DNA of 64,000 nucleotides from Pseudoalteromonas sp. Scap06 (GTDB lineage: Bacteria; Pseudomonadota; Gammaproteobacteria; Enterobacterales; Alteromonadaceae), in assembly GCF_013394165.1 (NCBI RefSeq), contig NZ_CP041331.1, forward strand, positions 434,001-498,000, given 5' to 3'. Numbering within the stretch: position 1 is the stretch's first letter; every line of letters begins with the position of its first letter. Made by a program: the position numbers and the translations under genes. Shown piece after piece: positions 9,114 to 18,907 of the stretch. The notes under the pieces are model-generated. The model searched no databases, had not been told where the DNA came from, and saw nothing but the letters and a program-made list of their open reading frames with translations.

Positions 9114-10130
9114 TTAAATTTTTGGATAAGCAATTCTATCTGACAAATAGCCCACGCTGGTTGCAAAATAATATGACCGATTCCAGTGCATAAATACCTT
9201 GTAGTTGTCGTATGCTAAATACATGCGCCCATTTTCATCATCAGGCATCACTAGTGCAGCATCCACAGCAACATTTGGTAAATCGCTGCCATCAGCACGA
9301 CGAACCCCTAATGCTTGCCAATCAGCGAGTGAGCGCTCTGAATTGTTCCAATATTCAAGCCATTGCTTACGTGTTTTAGTACCGCGCTTTAAAATATACT
9401 GCTGATCAAAATCAGCAGGTAATTGAACTTGGCGACCCCAGGTTAAGTTGTCATTCCAACCCTCTTGCTTTAAGTAATTAGCAATAGAGGCAAACGCATC
9501 TTCTTTGGTTGTCCAAATATCTTTACGGCCATCGTTGTTGTAATCTACAGCATAGGCATTAAATGAGGTTGGCATAAATTGAGTTTGCCCCATTGCACCT
9601 GCCCATGAGCCTTTAAATTTATCAAGCGTAATATGACCCGACTTTAATATGTCCAGTGCTGCCCATAATTGGCGCTTGTATAATGCTTCACGGCGCCCAT
9701 CAAAAGCCAGTGTTACCAACGATGAAATCACGTTGTGGCCACCTTGAATGGCACCAAAATTACTCTCTAAGCCCCAAATAGCTACAATAAAGCGTGCTTG
9801 GACGCCAAAGTCTTTTGCGACCTTCTCTAAAACGTCTTGGTTTTCTTTGTACAACTTACGCGCGCGATCAATTTTCCATTGAGGCACTCGTTTTGGTAAA
9901 TATGTTTCCAGTGTTTCTTTTACTTCAGGCTGATTTTTATCTGCTGAAATCACTTTTTCTTTGTAAGAAGCAGTGGCAAATGCTTGCTCAAGTAACTGAG
10001 TATCGTAACCTTTCGCTATTGCCTCTTGCTTTAAATTAGTAAGGTATTGTTGAAACTCAGCTTGGGTTTTTGCCATCACAGATGAGCTTAAACAGATACC
10101 ACACAATACAACTGCTAATTTTTTAATCAC
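9114..10130 (-). CDS. mltB: lytic murein transglycosylase B
   Basis: This is a 338-aa periplasmic peptidoglycan lyase. It has a cleavable signal peptide (residues 1-20, ending SVMA) and no lipobox Cys, so it is a soluble MltB-like form. The catalytic Glu122 sits in AIWGLESNFG. The SWAGAMGQTQFMPTSF segment around residue 170 and a Ca-binding-like DYNNDGRKD loop follow, all typical of SLT family 3. It cleaves MurNAc-GlcNAc bonds to form 1,6-anhydro muropeptides. The gene overlaps ycgL by eight bases and is likely translated from the same message. Confidence 0.93.
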   Translation of the reverse strand: MIKKLAVVLCGICLSSSVMAKTQAEFQQYLTNLKQEAIAKGYDTQLLEQAFATASYKEKVISADKNQPEVKETLETYLPKRVPQWKIDRARKLYKENQDVLEKVAKDFGVQARFIVAIWGLESNFGAIQGGHNVISSLVTLAFDGRREALYKRQLWAALDILKSGHITLDKFKGSWAGAMGQTQFMPTSFNAYAVDYNNDGRKDIWTTKEDAFASIANYLKQEGWNDNLTWGRQVQLPADFDQQYILKRGTKTRKQWLEYWNNSERSLADWQALGVRRADGSDLPNVAVDAALVMPDDENGRMYLAYDNYKVFMHWNRSYYFATSVGYLSDRIAYPKI

Positions 10131-10404
10131 TATCTACTCCGTTTTGTTTTCTTAATTCACTCAGCAAGTTTTCTTCTGGTGGCGGAATTTGTAAATAATA
10201 GCCTTGGTCGCTGAGCGACTGTTTTAAAGTGTCTAAATCCGCTACGCCTAGTTGAGTTCGCTTAGCTAAGTTAATGATCATCACGTACTGAGGTTGACCA
10301 AACATGGCCATTAAAGGTTCCGGAACTTTACTAAAATCGTCTCTTTTTTCAATAAATAAGAAAGTATCTGCTTTTTTCTTACTTTTATATACCGCAGTTA
10401 GCAT
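10123..10404 (-). CDS. ycgL: YcgL family protein
   Basis: This 93-aa protein matches the YcgL domain family: the N-terminal AVYKSKKKADTFLFI, the middle MFGQPQYVMIINL and the C-terminal YYLQIPPPEENLL are its conserved blocks. Function is unknown. In enterobacteria ycgL also sits beside the min locus, and here it diverges from minC about 155 bp away. It overlaps the downstream mltB by eight bases. Confidence 0.9.
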   Translation of the reverse strand: MLTAVYKSKKKADTFLFIEKRDDFSKVPEPLMAMFGQPQYVMIINLAKRTQLGVADLDTLKQSLSDQGYYLQIPPPEENLLSELRKQNGVDSD

Positions 10405-10560
10405 TATGGCCCTATAAAATCTTGCTTAACAGTGCTACACACTATAACATGGCAATAATAATAAGTTATAAAAATTAGAGTGAAAACTACAATAAACGCC
10501 TTGTTCAGCCTAGGTTTATATAAAAATTTCACACTAACAAGACAATCCAGTTGAGCATCT

Positions 10561-11265
10561 ATGTCGGACCAAATTTTTGAGCTAAAAGGCAACCTTTTTA
10601 CGTTATCAGTTTTACATCTTTATAGTACTGATATCCCCCTTTTAGCAGAACAACTGTATATAAAAATAGCCCAAGCCCCAAAATTCTTTGAGGGTGCCCC
10701 CATTGTCGTGAATTTAATTGAAGTAAAAAATAATCCTATTGATTTTGTTCACTTAAAATCACTTATTGAACGTATGAGCTTTAATGCGGTGGGTGTATGT
10801 AATGGTTCTGATGAGCAGCACAAACAAGCGAAAGCTGCTGGCTTATCTGTTTTAAACTATTCACAAGACGTTAAGAGTGAACCTCCAAGAGTAGAGCCTA
10901 ATACGTCAGTGGTTGAAAAAACCGTGTATTTACCAGCACAAATTATTAATGGTGCAGTTCGCTCAGGGCAACAGGTTTACGCCAAAGACCGTGACTTAGT
11001 GGTATTAGGCGCAGTAAGCCATGGTGCAGAAGTAATTGCAGATGGCAATGTACATATATATGGAACCCTACGCGGCCGTGCAATCGCCGGTGCGAAAGGG
11101 CTAGAAAACGCATACATTTTTTGTAATAAATTAGAAGCAGAACTCGTTTCAATCAATGGTAATTACTGGATCAGTGACTCACTGCAAGGTGAACACTGGG
11201 GTAACGCAGTTCAAATACAACAAAAAAATGAATCTTTAGAAATTTCAGCTTTGGTTAAAGGATAA
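10561..11265 (+). CDS. minC: septum site-determining protein MinC
   Basis: This is a 234-aa FtsZ-assembly inhibitor. The N-terminal domain (about 1-100) is the FtsZ-binding part. The C-terminal beta-helix (about 120-220) carries the conserved run VRSGQQVYAKDRDLVVLG, then HGAEVIADGNVHIYGTLRGRA, which binds MinD and dimerises. With MinD and MinE it keeps division away from the cell poles. It is first in minCDE, five bases before minD. Its start lies about 155 bp from the divergent ycgL. Confidence 0.95.
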   Translation: MSDQIFELKGNLFTLSVLHLYSTDIPLLAEQLYIKIAQAPKFFEGAPIVVNLIEVKNNPIDFVHLKSLIERMSFNAVGVCNGSDEQHKQAKAAGLSVLNYSQDVKSEPPRVEPNTSVVEKTVYLPAQIINGAVRSGQQVYAKDRDLVVLGAVSHGAEVIADGNVHIYGTLRGRAIAGAKGLENAYIFCNKLEAELVSINGNYWISDSLQGEHWGNAVQIQQKNESLEISALVKG

Positions 11266-11270
11266 ATCTC

Positions 11271-12080
11271 ATGGCAAAAATAATTGTCGTTACCTCGGGT
11301 AAAGGGGGTGTTGGTAAAACAACATCAAGCGCAGCAATTGGTACAGGCTTGGCATTGAAAGGCTATAAGACTGTTATCATTGATTTTGATATCGGCCTGC
11401 GGAATTTAGACCTTATTATGGGTTGTGAACGTCGCGTAGTGTATGACTTTGTCAATGTAATCAATGGTGAAGCCAACCTTAACCAAGCACTTATAAAAGA
11501 TAAGCGTGTAGAGAAGTTATTCTTACTTCCTGCATCGCAAACACGCGATAAAGATGCACTCACACGTGATGGCGTTGAACGTGTTCTCAATGAGTTAAAA
11601 GAAGACTTTGACTACATCGTGTGTGATTCTCCGGCAGGTATAGAAGCCGGTGCTATGATGGCCATGTACTTCGCTGATGAAGCGATTGTAACTACCAACC
11701 CAGAAGTTTCGTCAGTAAGAGACTCAGATCGTATACTAGGAATTTTACACAGTAAATCTAAACGTGCTGAAGAAGGTTTGGAAAACATTAAAGAGCATTT
11801 GCTAATAACACGCTATAATCCAGATCGTGTATCAAAAGGTGAAATGCTATCTGTTGAAGATATCCAGGACATTCTAGCTATCGACTTACTAGGTGTCATT
11901 CCTGAATCTCAAGCAGTACTTAGTGCATCTAACTCAGGACAACCCGTTATTCTTGATGGCGAATCAGACGCAGGTCAAGCCTATGCTGATGCGATCAGTC
12001 GTTTATTAGGCGAGACGGTTGAATTTAGATTTTTAGATGTAGAGAAAAAGGGTTTATTCAAACGGATATTTGGAGGTTAA
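11271..12080 (+). CDS. minD: septum site-determining ATPase MinD
   Basis: This is a 269-aa ParA-type ATPase. The deviant Walker A motif [10 protein letters not shown] (residues 9-18, signature Lys11), switch I region [12 protein letters not shown] and Walker B-like [11 protein letters not shown] are intact. The C-terminus ends in a basic amphipathic helix ([11 protein letters not shown]) that docks on the membrane when ATP is bound. It recruits MinC and is displaced by MinE. It lies between minC and minE, with a short spacer on each side. Confidence 0.96.
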   Translation: MAKIIVVTSGKGGVGKTTSSAAIGTGLALKGYKTVIIDFDIGLRNLDLIMGCERRVVYDFVNVINGEANLNQALIKDKRVEKLFLLPASQTRDKDALTRDGVERVLNELKEDFDYIVCDSPAGIEAGAMMAMYFADEAIVTTNPEVSSVRDSDRILGILHSKSKRAEEGLENIKEHLLITRYNPDRVSKGEMLSVEDIQDILAIDLLGVIPESQAVLSASNSGQPVILDGESDAGQAYADAISRLLGETVEFRFLDVEKKGLFKRIFGG

Positions 12081-12081
12081 T

Positions 12082-12345
12082 GTGTCTTTACTTGACTACT
12101 TCCGCTCAGAAAAGAAAAACAGTGCGTCATTAGCAAAAGAGCGATTGCAGATCATAGTCGCGCACGAACGTTCTCAGCGTGGTACACCTGATTACTTGCC
12201 GCAGTTAAAGCAAGATATATTAGATGTCATTCGCAAGTACGTGAATGTAGGCGCCGATGCAGTTCAAGTTCAGTTTGATCAAAATGAAGATGATTTAGCC
12301 GTACTCGAACTCAATGTCACACTACCTGACGAAGAAAAGAAATAA
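12082..12345 (+). CDS. minE: cell division topological specificity factor MinE
   Basis: This is an 87-aa MinE with an N-terminal anti-MinCD helix ([21 protein letters not shown]) and a C-terminal topological domain ([12 protein letters not shown]...). MinE stimulates MinD ATPase and drives pole-to-pole oscillation. The start is the GTG at 12082: a perfect GGAGG lies at 12072-12076 inside the end of minD, five bases before it, and the resulting MSLLDYF matches the family. A TTG at 12070 in the same frame would overlap the Shine-Dalgarno itself and is unlikely. Confidence 0.95.
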   Translation: MSLLDYFRSEKKNSASLAKERLQIIVAHERSQRGTPDYLPQLKQDILDVIRKYVNVGADAVQVQFDQNEDDLAVLELNVTLPDEEKK

Positions 12346-12346
12346 T

Positions 12347-12373
12347 GATAAAGGGCGCTAAGCGCCCTTTATC
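12347..12373. terminator. perfect palindrome terminator between minE and rnd
   Basis: The 13-bp arms GATAAAGGGCGCT/AGCGCCCTTTATC pair perfectly around one base. There is only a short T-run in each direction, but the position between convergent genes fits a bidirectional terminator. Confidence 0.8.
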
Positions 12374-12404
12374 ATCTGTTTTTAACTCGTCTTGTAAACT
12401 TTAT

Positions 12405-13535
12405 TTAATTATCCCACTCTTTGAGTGCACCTTTAAGATATTCATAGCGCCAAGAATTGAGTAAATCTGGTTTTATCTGCTGTGATTTTTGTTCATCTGT
12501 TAGCTTCCAGTTCCAACTTATAAGTTGATTCACTTGCTTTTTAGAGGCCATTACATCTTCTGGTATGTTGTGCTCTTTTGCAACCTTACTAATGTTTTGT
12601 TTGATCTCTTTCGCTACTTTTTTGTATGTAGGAAAATCAATTAAACGCTTTAGTACTTTTGGGTGCTGTTCAGGTGGGATAGCTTTAGCTTGCTCAATAC
12701 ACTTCAAAATTTCAACCCCTGAACGATTCACTTCAATAGGCTCAACACCCGGAATTTGTCTAAGCGCATTTAAGCTCGATGGGCCTCGCTTAGCGATTTC
12801 AGTCATGTTGTGCTCTTTAAGAACAAAATTAAGCGCAAGATTTTTACGAATTGCTTTATCTCTTCGCCACACGGCTAATTCTTTAAGTACAGCTAATTCA
12901 TGCGGCTTAAGCTGCCATGCATTTTTAATCTCTTTATAAAGCAGTTCATCTGGTGTTTGAAAAGCACGCTTGTTTGCCACTAATTCACTTTCGTTAATAA
13001 CAATATCAAATAAATCGGCCGCTTTAATGCTGTCTATAATTAACTCAAAACAAGGCAGTAAGTGAAACGTATCGGCCGCAGCGTATTCAAGTTGTTTTTG
13101 AGTGAGAGGACGTTGTAACCAATTGGTACGCGATTCACTTTTATCAATTTCAATATTCAACAAGGTTTTTACCATTAAGGCAAACCCCATACAGTTACCC
13201 TCCCCTAATAGCTGAAGTGCAAACTGAGTATCAAACAATGGATAAGGAACGAAACCTGCGTATTTTTGAAAAACTTCAATATCTTCTGAAGGAGAATGAA
13301 GTACTTTTAACACGTTTGGATCTTTAAGTATCTGCCAAAAATCAAACAAGGAAAGCTCTGCAAGCGGGTCGATGAGTGCTAAATGCTCGCCATCATAAAC
13401 TTGAATTAGTGCAACTTCGGGATACAAAGTACGGCGGCGCATAAACTCGGTATCAATAGCAAGAATGGGTTTGTTTTTTATTTGTTCTACAAACGTATTT
13501 AGCTCATTTTGGGTTTGGATCAATTGGTAGTGCAC
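12405..13535 (-). CDS. rnd: ribonuclease D
   Basis: This 376-aa 3'-to-5' exoribonuclease belongs to the DEDD family. Exo I is LAIDTEFMRRRTLYP (Asp28, Glu30), Exo II lies around residues 84-90 (LHSPSEDI) and Exo III is the YAAADTFHLL segment (Tyr and Asp). HRDC domains follow in the C-terminal half. It trims 3' ends of tRNA precursors and other structured RNAs. As in Escherichia coli it lies directly downstream of fadD, but here an intrinsic terminator separates the two. Confidence 0.95.
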   Translation of the reverse strand: MHYQLIQTQNELNTFVEQIKNKPILAIDTEFMRRRTLYPEVALIQVYDGEHLALIDPLAELSLFDFWQILKDPNVLKVLHSPSEDIEVFQKYAGFVPYPLFDTQFALQLLGEGNCMGFALMVKTLLNIEIDKSESRTNWLQRPLTQKQLEYAAADTFHLLPCFELIIDSIKAADLFDIVINESELVANKRAFQTPDELLYKEIKNAWQLKPHELAVLKELAVWRRDKAIRKNLALNFVLKEHNMTEIAKRGPSSLNALRQIPGVEPIEVNRSGVEILKCIEQAKAIPPEQHPKVLKRLIDFPTYKKVAKEIKQNISKVAKEHNIPEDVMASKKQVNQLISWNWKLTDEQKSQQIKPDLLNSWRYEYLKGALKEWDN

Positions 13536-13550
13536 TGAGTCTCCTACAAT

Positions 13551-13578
13551 AAAAAAGCCGACTAATGTCGGCTTTTTT
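13551..13578 (-). terminator. terminator between fadD and rnd
   Basis: The 12-bp stem AAAAAAGCCGAC/GTCGGCTTTTTT with a four-base loop has a T-run on the leftward side, so most fadD transcripts should stop before rnd. Only 15 bp remain to the rnd start, so part of rnd expression may come from readthrough. Confidence 0.88.
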
Positions 13579-13585
13579 ATAGTTG

Positions 13586-15238
13586 CTAATCTTTTAAGGC
13601 TCTTCTGAGAATTTTACCCACGTTAGTTTTAGGTAACTCATCCTTAAACTCAACGAGTTTAGGAACCTTATAATTAGTTAAATTATCACGACAATGTTTT
13701 ATTATATCTTTTTCAGTTAAAGAAGGGTCTTTTTTCACAACAAAAACTTTAACTTGTTCACCACTAATGTCATGAGGAATACCAATTGCGGCAACTTCTA
13801 ATACACCTTCGTGCATCGCAACCACTTCTTCAATCTCATTTGGGAATACATTAAAGCCTGACACAATGATCATGTCTTTTTTACGGTCAACAATATAGAA
13901 GAAGCCTTCATCATCGTATGTCGCAATATCACCGGTAGCAAACCAGCCATCTTTTAAACATTCAGAGGTTGCGTCAGGACGGTTATAATAACCAAGCATT
14001 ACTTGTGGGCCTTTAACCCATAACTCGCCCGGTTCACCTTTAGCCGCTTCTTCACCGCTATCAAGCATTAGCTTGATATCGGTACTTGGCGCTGGTAAGC
14101 CAATAGAGCCATTATAAGACTCTAAATCATATGGGCTAATTGTAACTAATGGCGAACACTCTGTCAGACCATAGCCTTCCATTAATTTGCTGTTAGTGAC
14201 CTTCTGCCATTTTTCGGCAACTGGACGTTGAACGGCCATACCGCCACCCAGTGACATTTTAAGGTTACTAAAATCAAGTTCAGAGAAACCTGGAGTATTT
14301 AATAAGCCATTAAACAGAGTATTTACACCTGTAATAGCTGTAAATTTATGCTGACTAAGCTCTTTTACAAATCCTGGCATATCACGTGGATTAGTAATTA
14401 AAACATTTAAGCCACCGTATTTCATAAATGCTAAACAGTTCGCTGTTAATGCAAATATATGATAAAGCGGAAGCGCAGTAATAACTACTTCACTACCACG
14501 GTCAAGCACTTTGTCTAAACAACCAGATACTTGCTCAAGATTACCTACCATATTGCCATGACTTAACATAGCGCCTTTTGATACACCGGTAGTTCCACCG
14601 GTGTACTGCAAGAACGCTAAGTCACTAAGGTTTACATCTGGACGTTTGTAACCAGTTGGATCTGCTTTTAACAAATCACAAAAGTTAATCGTGTTAGGTA
14701 ATGTGTAGCTTGGCACCATTTTTTTGAAATGCTTAACGACAAAATTAACTAAATGCTTTTTAAGACCACCCATCATGTCACCGACTTGGGTAACCACAAT
14801 ATGTTTCACGTCGGTGTTGGGCAGCGCTTTTTCAAGAGTGACAGCAAAGTTAGCAAGTATAAAAATGGCTGATGTTTCAGAATCTTTTAACTGATGCTCT
14901 AACTCTCGTACGGTGTAAAGCGGGTTAACATTAACTACAACACATCCTGCACGCAAAATACCTAAAATAGCAATAGGGGTTTGCAACAAATTAGGCATCA
15001 TCACAGCGACTTTATCGCCTTTTTTTAATCCTAAATCGTTTTGGATATAGGCGGCAACGCGTTTTGTTGCAGCATCTATTTCGTTGTAAGACAATGTTTT
15101 ACCCATATTAGTAAATGCAGGTAAATCTTTGTATTCATTAAAACTTTTTTCAAACACTTCGAGTAACGAGTTGTAGTGCTCAGGATCGATTGTTTCAGGC
15201 ATACCTTCTGGGTAGCGCTTAAGCCAGATTTTTTCCAC
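13586..15238 (-). CDS. fadD: long-chain fatty acid-CoA ligase FadD
   Basis: This is a 550-aa AMP-forming acyl-CoA synthetase. The P-loop-like [13 protein letters not shown] (residues 212-224), the [10 protein letters not shown] motif, the [38 protein letters not shown] hinge region and the C-terminal Lys in [13 protein letters not shown] are all present. It activates fatty acids to acyl-CoA at the inner membrane for beta-oxidation. The length and gene order (fadD then rnd) match Escherichia coli. It is preceded by about 115 bp of non-coding sequence. Confidence 0.95.
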   Translation of the reverse strand: MEKIWLKRYPEGMPETIDPEHYNSLLEVFEKSFNEYKDLPAFTNMGKTLSYNEIDAATKRVAAYIQNDLGLKKGDKVAVMMPNLLQTPIAILGILRAGCVVVNVNPLYTVRELEHQLKDSETSAIFILANFAVTLEKALPNTDVKHIVVTQVGDMMGGLKKHLVNFVVKHFKKMVPSYTLPNTINFCDLLKADPTGYKRPDVNLSDLAFLQYTGGTTGVSKGAMLSHGNMVGNLEQVSGCLDKVLDRGSEVVITALPLYHIFALTANCLAFMKYGGLNVLITNPRDMPGFVKELSQHKFTAITGVNTLFNGLLNTPGFSELDFSNLKMSLGGGMAVQRPVAEKWQKVTNSKLMEGYGLTECSPLVTISPYDLESYNGSIGLPAPSTDIKLMLDSGEEAAKGEPGELWVKGPQVMLGYYNRPDATSECLKDGWFATGDIATYDDEGFFYIVDRKKDMIIVSGFNVFPNEIEEVVAMHEGVLEVAAIGIPHDISGEQVKVFVVKKDPSLTEKDIIKHCRDNLTNYKVPKLVEFKDELPKTNVGKILRRALKD

Positions 15239-15352
15239 TCTTAGCCCCTGTTATAATTATATTTTTATTAACCTTAATCTAAGTAAGGCACTTTCACAAT
15301 TGAGCAAATACTCTAATCTAGAGATAATCCCACATTTATCGGTAATATACAA

Positions 15353-16204
15353 TTAACATGCACTACTTTGCAGCATAAATACGTGAATGTGTTCAAAACA
15401 TAGCCCACTACTTTGCATATGGCAATGATGTCCACCAGGCACTTCTAATACTCTCAAGTTATTGTAATAATTACTATACTTATCTAAGTTTTGTTTTACA
15501 AATGGATAACCTTGATCACCTAAAATTAATTGACATGGTGCAATTAATTCTTTTATTGCACCAATACATTGCGCTTCATCAAATCGAAAACCTGAGTGAT
15601 TTTTAAGCTTAGGATCAGTCGTTAACTCAAACCCACTGTGCATTTGTTTTATATTTCTGTCCATCAGCAAAGCGATTAATTTATCATTTAAATCAGTTGT
15701 TTTTGCACGCGCTTGATAAATTTGCTCTTTTGAAGTGTATATCCTTGATTTTTTAATCGTTAACCGTGCCCGGTTAAGTATGGCATTTCTTAGCTGTGAA
15801 GCGACTTCATTTGCTTGTGTGGTAACGCAGCCTATTCCTTCAATAAAAGAAACGGATTTAACATACTCGTTAAAACAACTCGCAAATAAACCCGCGACCA
15901 TCGCCCCCATCGAATGCCCGACCAAGTGTACCTTTTTTAATTTAAGCGCTGTGATTAAGGCATAAACATCATCCACATAATCAATAAAGTAGTAATGTGC
16001 CTGAGGGCTTCGCCAAGATGATAGTCCATGCCCTGCAAAATCAATACAATACCATGTTTGATTTGACGGTACGTCAGTTAGCATAGGTACAAAGCTAGCA
16101 CTGTTATCTAACCAACCGTGAAGCGCAATAACAACCTCTTCACCGTCTCCAAATTTAAGGCCATGTATATCTAAGTCGTTAGCTTTGACAGAAAATGGTT
16201 GCAA
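15353..16204 (-). CDS. alpha/beta hydrolase
   Basis: This 283-aa alpha/beta-hydrolase-fold protein has the oxyanion-hole motif ALHGW (residues 28-31), the nucleophile elbow GHSMG with Ser98, and a catalytic His in GGHHCHMQ near the C-terminus. It has no signal peptide, so it is cytoplasmic. The substrate is unknown; esterase or thioesterase activity would fit the fold. It is encoded upstream of fadD in the same direction, with a 115-bp gap. Confidence 0.8.
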   Translation of the reverse strand: MQPFSVKANDLDIHGLKFGDGEEVVIALHGWLDNSASFVPMLTDVPSNQTWYCIDFAGHGLSSWRSPQAHYYFIDYVDDVYALITALKLKKVHLVGHSMGAMVAGLFASCFNEYVKSVSFIEGIGCVTTQANEVASQLRNAILNRARLTIKKSRIYTSKEQIYQARAKTTDLNDKLIALLMDRNIKQMHSGFELTTDPKLKNHSGFRFDEAQCIGAIKELIAPCQLILGDQGYPFVKQNLDKYSNYYNNLRVLEVPGGHHCHMQSSGLCFEHIHVFMLQSSAC

Positions 16205-16303
16205 TGCAAACCTCTACTTTTTATTTGGTTATAGCAATAACATACAAGAGTTAATACACAAATAATAGAACCGAGCTAGAAGAGTACACACTTAAATTGC
16301 GAG

Positions 16304-16321
16304 ATTTCATAACATATTCAT
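16304..16321 (+). promoter_or_regulatory. possible weak Pho box before the alkaline phosphatase gene
   Basis: ATTTCAT-AACA-TATTCAT is a pair of degenerate TCAT-ending 7-mers 11 bases apart, the spacing of PhoB half-sites (consensus CTGTCAT, N4, CTGTCAT). Five and four of seven bases match, which is weak. It is mentioned because the downstream gene is a phosphatase. Confidence 0.25.
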
Positions 16322-16390
16322 TTATTTATCTGGTCATCAGTATACAATAATAGTCGCTATTAAAATAAGTACACTTAAAGGGTACACACA

Positions 16391-17680
16391 ATGAAAAAAC
16401 AGTTCGGCTTATTAGCGCTTTTATGTACAACAACAGGAGCATTTGCTCAAACAGCGCCTAAAAATGTTATTTATATGATTGGTGATGGCATGGGTCCCGC
16501 TTTCACAACCGCTTATCGATACTACAAAGATGACCCAACAACAAAAGAAATAGAAACCACCGTTTTTGATACCATATTAAAAGGCATGGCGCACACGTAT
16601 CCAGATGACCATACCTATGTTACAGACAGCGCAGCAGGTGCAACTGCACTTAGCAGCGGCCATAAAAGTTATAATGGCGCTATTGCCGTCGATACAGCTA
16701 AAAAGCCTGTTAAAACCATGCTAGAAATTGCAAAAGAGCAAGGAATGACAACAGCGTTAGTAGCTACCTCACAAATAAACCATGCAACACCAGCAAGTTT
16801 TGCCGCACATAATGAATCAAGAAGAAACTACGATGATATTGCCAATGACTACATTGACAATAAAATTGCAGGTAAATTACCGGTAGATTTAATGTTAGGC
16901 GGTGGTACTGAGTACTTTATTCGTGATGACAGAAACTTAGTAGACGAATTTAAACAAGCTGGTTATCAATATGGCGATGATATTCAGAACCTTGGTCAAA
17001 TCACTCAAGTGCCTGCTATAGGTTTATATGCACCTAAAGGCTTACCGTTTGCTCTTGATGAAAACCCAACAAGATTAAAGCAGTTAACTTCTAAAGCGTT
17101 TGATTTGCTTGATGGGCAAAATGATAAAGGCTTTTTTGTGATGATTGAAGGCAGCCAAATTGACTGGTGTGGTCACGCAAATGATATTGCCTGTGCAATG
17201 GCTGAAATGGATGATTTTGCTAAATCAATCGAAACGGCTAAAGCCTATGTAGATAAGAACCCAGACACTATTTTGGTGATCACGGCAGACCACTCAACAG
17301 GTGGTTTAACTATTGGTGCACATGGCCAATATAAATGGGAAACAGATGTCATCAAAGGTGTTAAAGCCACTGCGGGTACATTGACCAATTTGTTAATGGA
17401 GTCAGATAACCTTAAAAAGGTATGGCAGGAAAATACGAGCATTGAGTTTACAGCTGAAAACGAAATTAAGCTTAAACAAGCCAAAGCTATGGGTGAGAAA
17501 ACCCTAAACTTAGCCGTTAAAAGCATCATTAATGATTTAAGCTTTACAGGTTGGACAACGGGCGGTCACACAGCGTCTGATGTACAAGTATTTGCTTATG
17601 GCAAAAATAGCGATGACTTTGTTGGCTCTCAAAATAATACCGATATAGCTAAAAAATTGATTGGTTACATAGAACAATAA
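16391..17680 (+). CDS. alkaline phosphatase (PhoA family)
   Basis: This is a 429-aa exported phosphomonoesterase with a signal peptide ending GAFAQ near residue 20. Metal and catalytic motifs are MIGDGMGP (Asp32), VTDSAAGATA with nucleophile Ser80, the EGSQIDWCGHAND metal site, TADHSTGG and the final GWTTGGHTASD. It hydrolyses phosphate esters in the periplasm to release phosphate. Four Cys residues, including the pair in WCGHANDIAC, could form disulfides. The gene is monocistronic with a strong terminator. Phosphate control is likely by family, and the Pho-box evidence is weak. Confidence 0.92.
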   Translation: MKKQFGLLALLCTTTGAFAQTAPKNVIYMIGDGMGPAFTTAYRYYKDDPTTKEIETTVFDTILKGMAHTYPDDHTYVTDSAAGATALSSGHKSYNGAIAVDTAKKPVKTMLEIAKEQGMTTALVATSQINHATPASFAAHNESRRNYDDIANDYIDNKIAGKLPVDLMLGGGTEYFIRDDRNLVDEFKQAGYQYGDDIQNLGQITQVPAIGLYAPKGLPFALDENPTRLKQLTSKAFDLLDGQNDKGFFVMIEGSQIDWCGHANDIACAMAEMDDFAKSIETAKAYVDKNPDTILVITADHSTGGLTIGAHGQYKWETDVIKGVKATAGTLTNLLMESDNLKKVWQENTSIEFTAENEIKLKQAKAMGEKTLNLAVKSIINDLSFTGWTTGGHTASDVQVFAYGKNSDDFVGSQNNTDIAKKLIGYIEQ

Positions 17681-17696
17681 TCTCAGTAATGAAATT

Positions 17697-17728
17697 AAAA
17701 AAGCCCGAATGATTCATTCGGGCTTTTT
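17697..17728. terminator. terminator after the alkaline phosphatase gene
   Basis: A 15-bp near-perfect stem (AAAAAGCCCGAATGA with its complement) has a one-base loop and a run of T. It can act in both directions. Confidence 0.9.
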
Positions 17729-17747
17729 ATTTGCTTATTTTCATTTT

Positions 17748-17791
17748 ATACCAATTCTCTTATTTAAGTGATCTATTTTGAGGATTGGTAT
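17748..17791. repeat. short inverted repeat with ATACCAAT/ATTGGTAT ends
   Basis: This 44-bp unit has 8-bp perfect inverted ends (ATACCAAT at 17748-17755, ATTGGTAT at 17784-17791) around an AT-rich core. It lies between two convergent genes. It resembles small intergenic repeats of Alteromonadales genomes, but only one copy is in this window. Confidence 0.5.
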
Positions 17792-17794
17792 TAG

Positions 17795-18124
17795 CTAAGC
17801 GTATATATCAACACCAATTAAATTTTGAACTTCAGCTCTTCGCTCTAAATTAGCAAACTCAGTATAAGTCGAAATCGCTTTACTTACTTGGGCTGAGGGT
17901 TGATCGTAAATAGTTTGGCTGTATTGGTTGTCTTTGCTGTTCGCTTTTGTAAACTCTTTTGCAAGTTCAAGCCCTTCAGGGCTGCTTTTGACATAATCGG
18001 TATTAGTTTTTTGTGGTTTGGCTTGCTCTAGTACTCGTTCAGGCTGCACCGGAACTACCGAAGTAGAACGCACATTACCAGGTATATCACCAGTGAAAAA
18101 ACCAGAACTTATAGGTAGCGACAC
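17795..18124 (-). CDS. conserved hypothetical protein, 109 aa
   Basis: I do not recognise a domain. The product is small, soluble and polar, with no signal peptide or membrane segment. The N-terminal third is Pro/Ser/Val rich (PGNVRSTSVVPVQPERVLEQ) and probably disordered; the C-terminal half looks helical (AKEFTKAN..., AISTYTEFANLERRAEVQNLI). A GTG start at 18124 is preceded by a good GGAGAAG Shine-Dalgarno, which supports translation. It lies downstream of tsaB in the same direction (73-bp gap) and may be transcribed with yoaA-tsaB. Confidence 0.65.
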   Translation of the reverse strand: MSLPISSGFFTGDIPGNVRSTSVVPVQPERVLEQAKPQKTNTDYVKSSPEGLELAKEFTKANSKDNQYSQTIYDQPSAQVSKAISTYTEFANLERRAEVQNLIGVDIYA

Positions 18125-18197
18125 AGCGCTTCTCCAACCAACAACATACCTAAATTATGATTTAAAATCGCTTAATTTGCAAACAACCGGGTTTATC

Positions 18198-18899
18198 TTA
18201 TTCTCGGCCCGGTAATTTTTTCCATGTTACCGTGTCACGCACATACTTTGGTTGTGCATCACTGGCTTGTACACCCTTACCTGCAAGGTACTGCGCCTCT
18301 ACTAGTGCCAACATATAGTGTGCATCCGGTAAGCTTATTTCTGACTGTATGGTTACATTATTAAATGCCGTTAATGAATCAGGATAACTTTTAAACCCCG
18401 TCCCTACGCCTGCAGCATCAATGTTTATATCTATCAAGGTTGCATCTAACAATTCAGGTTTGAATACTCGCTCTTCGCCTTTAAGTGTCATCAATCCATC
18501 TTTTGCTTGGTACTGAGCAAAATATATTTCTCCCATACGCGCATCAATACTAGAATAAACATCGTTAGCACCAAACTGTTCTAATGCCTGCTGTGCCATG
18601 ACTGCTAAAGTAGATACCCCGACTAATGGTAAATTAGTTGAATACGCAAGACCTTGTGCAATGGCTACGCTTATGCGCACGCCAGTAAAACTACCTGGGC
18701 CTTGGCCAAATCCTATTACGTCTAAATCTTTTAGTTTACAACCGGCTTTTCCTAGTAGCTCATCAATAAGTGGCAGAATTTTTTGGCTATGCTGCTGCGG
18801 GCACTCTTCAAAATGATGAAACGTTTTACCCTGATAATGCAAAACAATTGATAATGCTTCTGTAGAAGCATCTAGGGCGAGAATATTACTTTTGATCAT
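18198..18899 (-). CDS. tsaB: tRNA t6A biosynthesis protein TsaB
   Basis: This 233-aa protein has the ASKHA fold. The N-terminus NILALDASTEALSIVL and the segment GFGQGPGSFTGVRISVAIAQGLA match TsaB (YeaZ). It forms a complex with TsaD, TsaE and TsaC for N6-threonylcarbamoyladenosine at tRNA A37, and the partners are not in this window. I take the ATG at 18899. A TTG four codons earlier overlaps the yoaA stop, so both genes are tightly coupled. The yoaA-tsaB order is also found in Escherichia coli. Confidence 0.93.
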   Translation of the reverse strand: MIKSNILALDASTEALSIVLHYQGKTFHHFEECPQQHSQKILPLIDELLGKAGCKLKDLDVIGFGQGPGSFTGVRISVAIAQGLAYSTNLPLVGVSTLAVMAQQALEQFGANDVYSSIDARMGEIYFAQYQAKDGLMTLKGEERVFKPELLDATLIDINIDAAGVGTGFKSYPDSLTAFNNVTIQSEISLPDAHYMLALVEAQYLAGKGVQASDAQPKYVRDTVTWKKLPGRE

Positions 18900-18907
18900 T
18901 TTTGTAC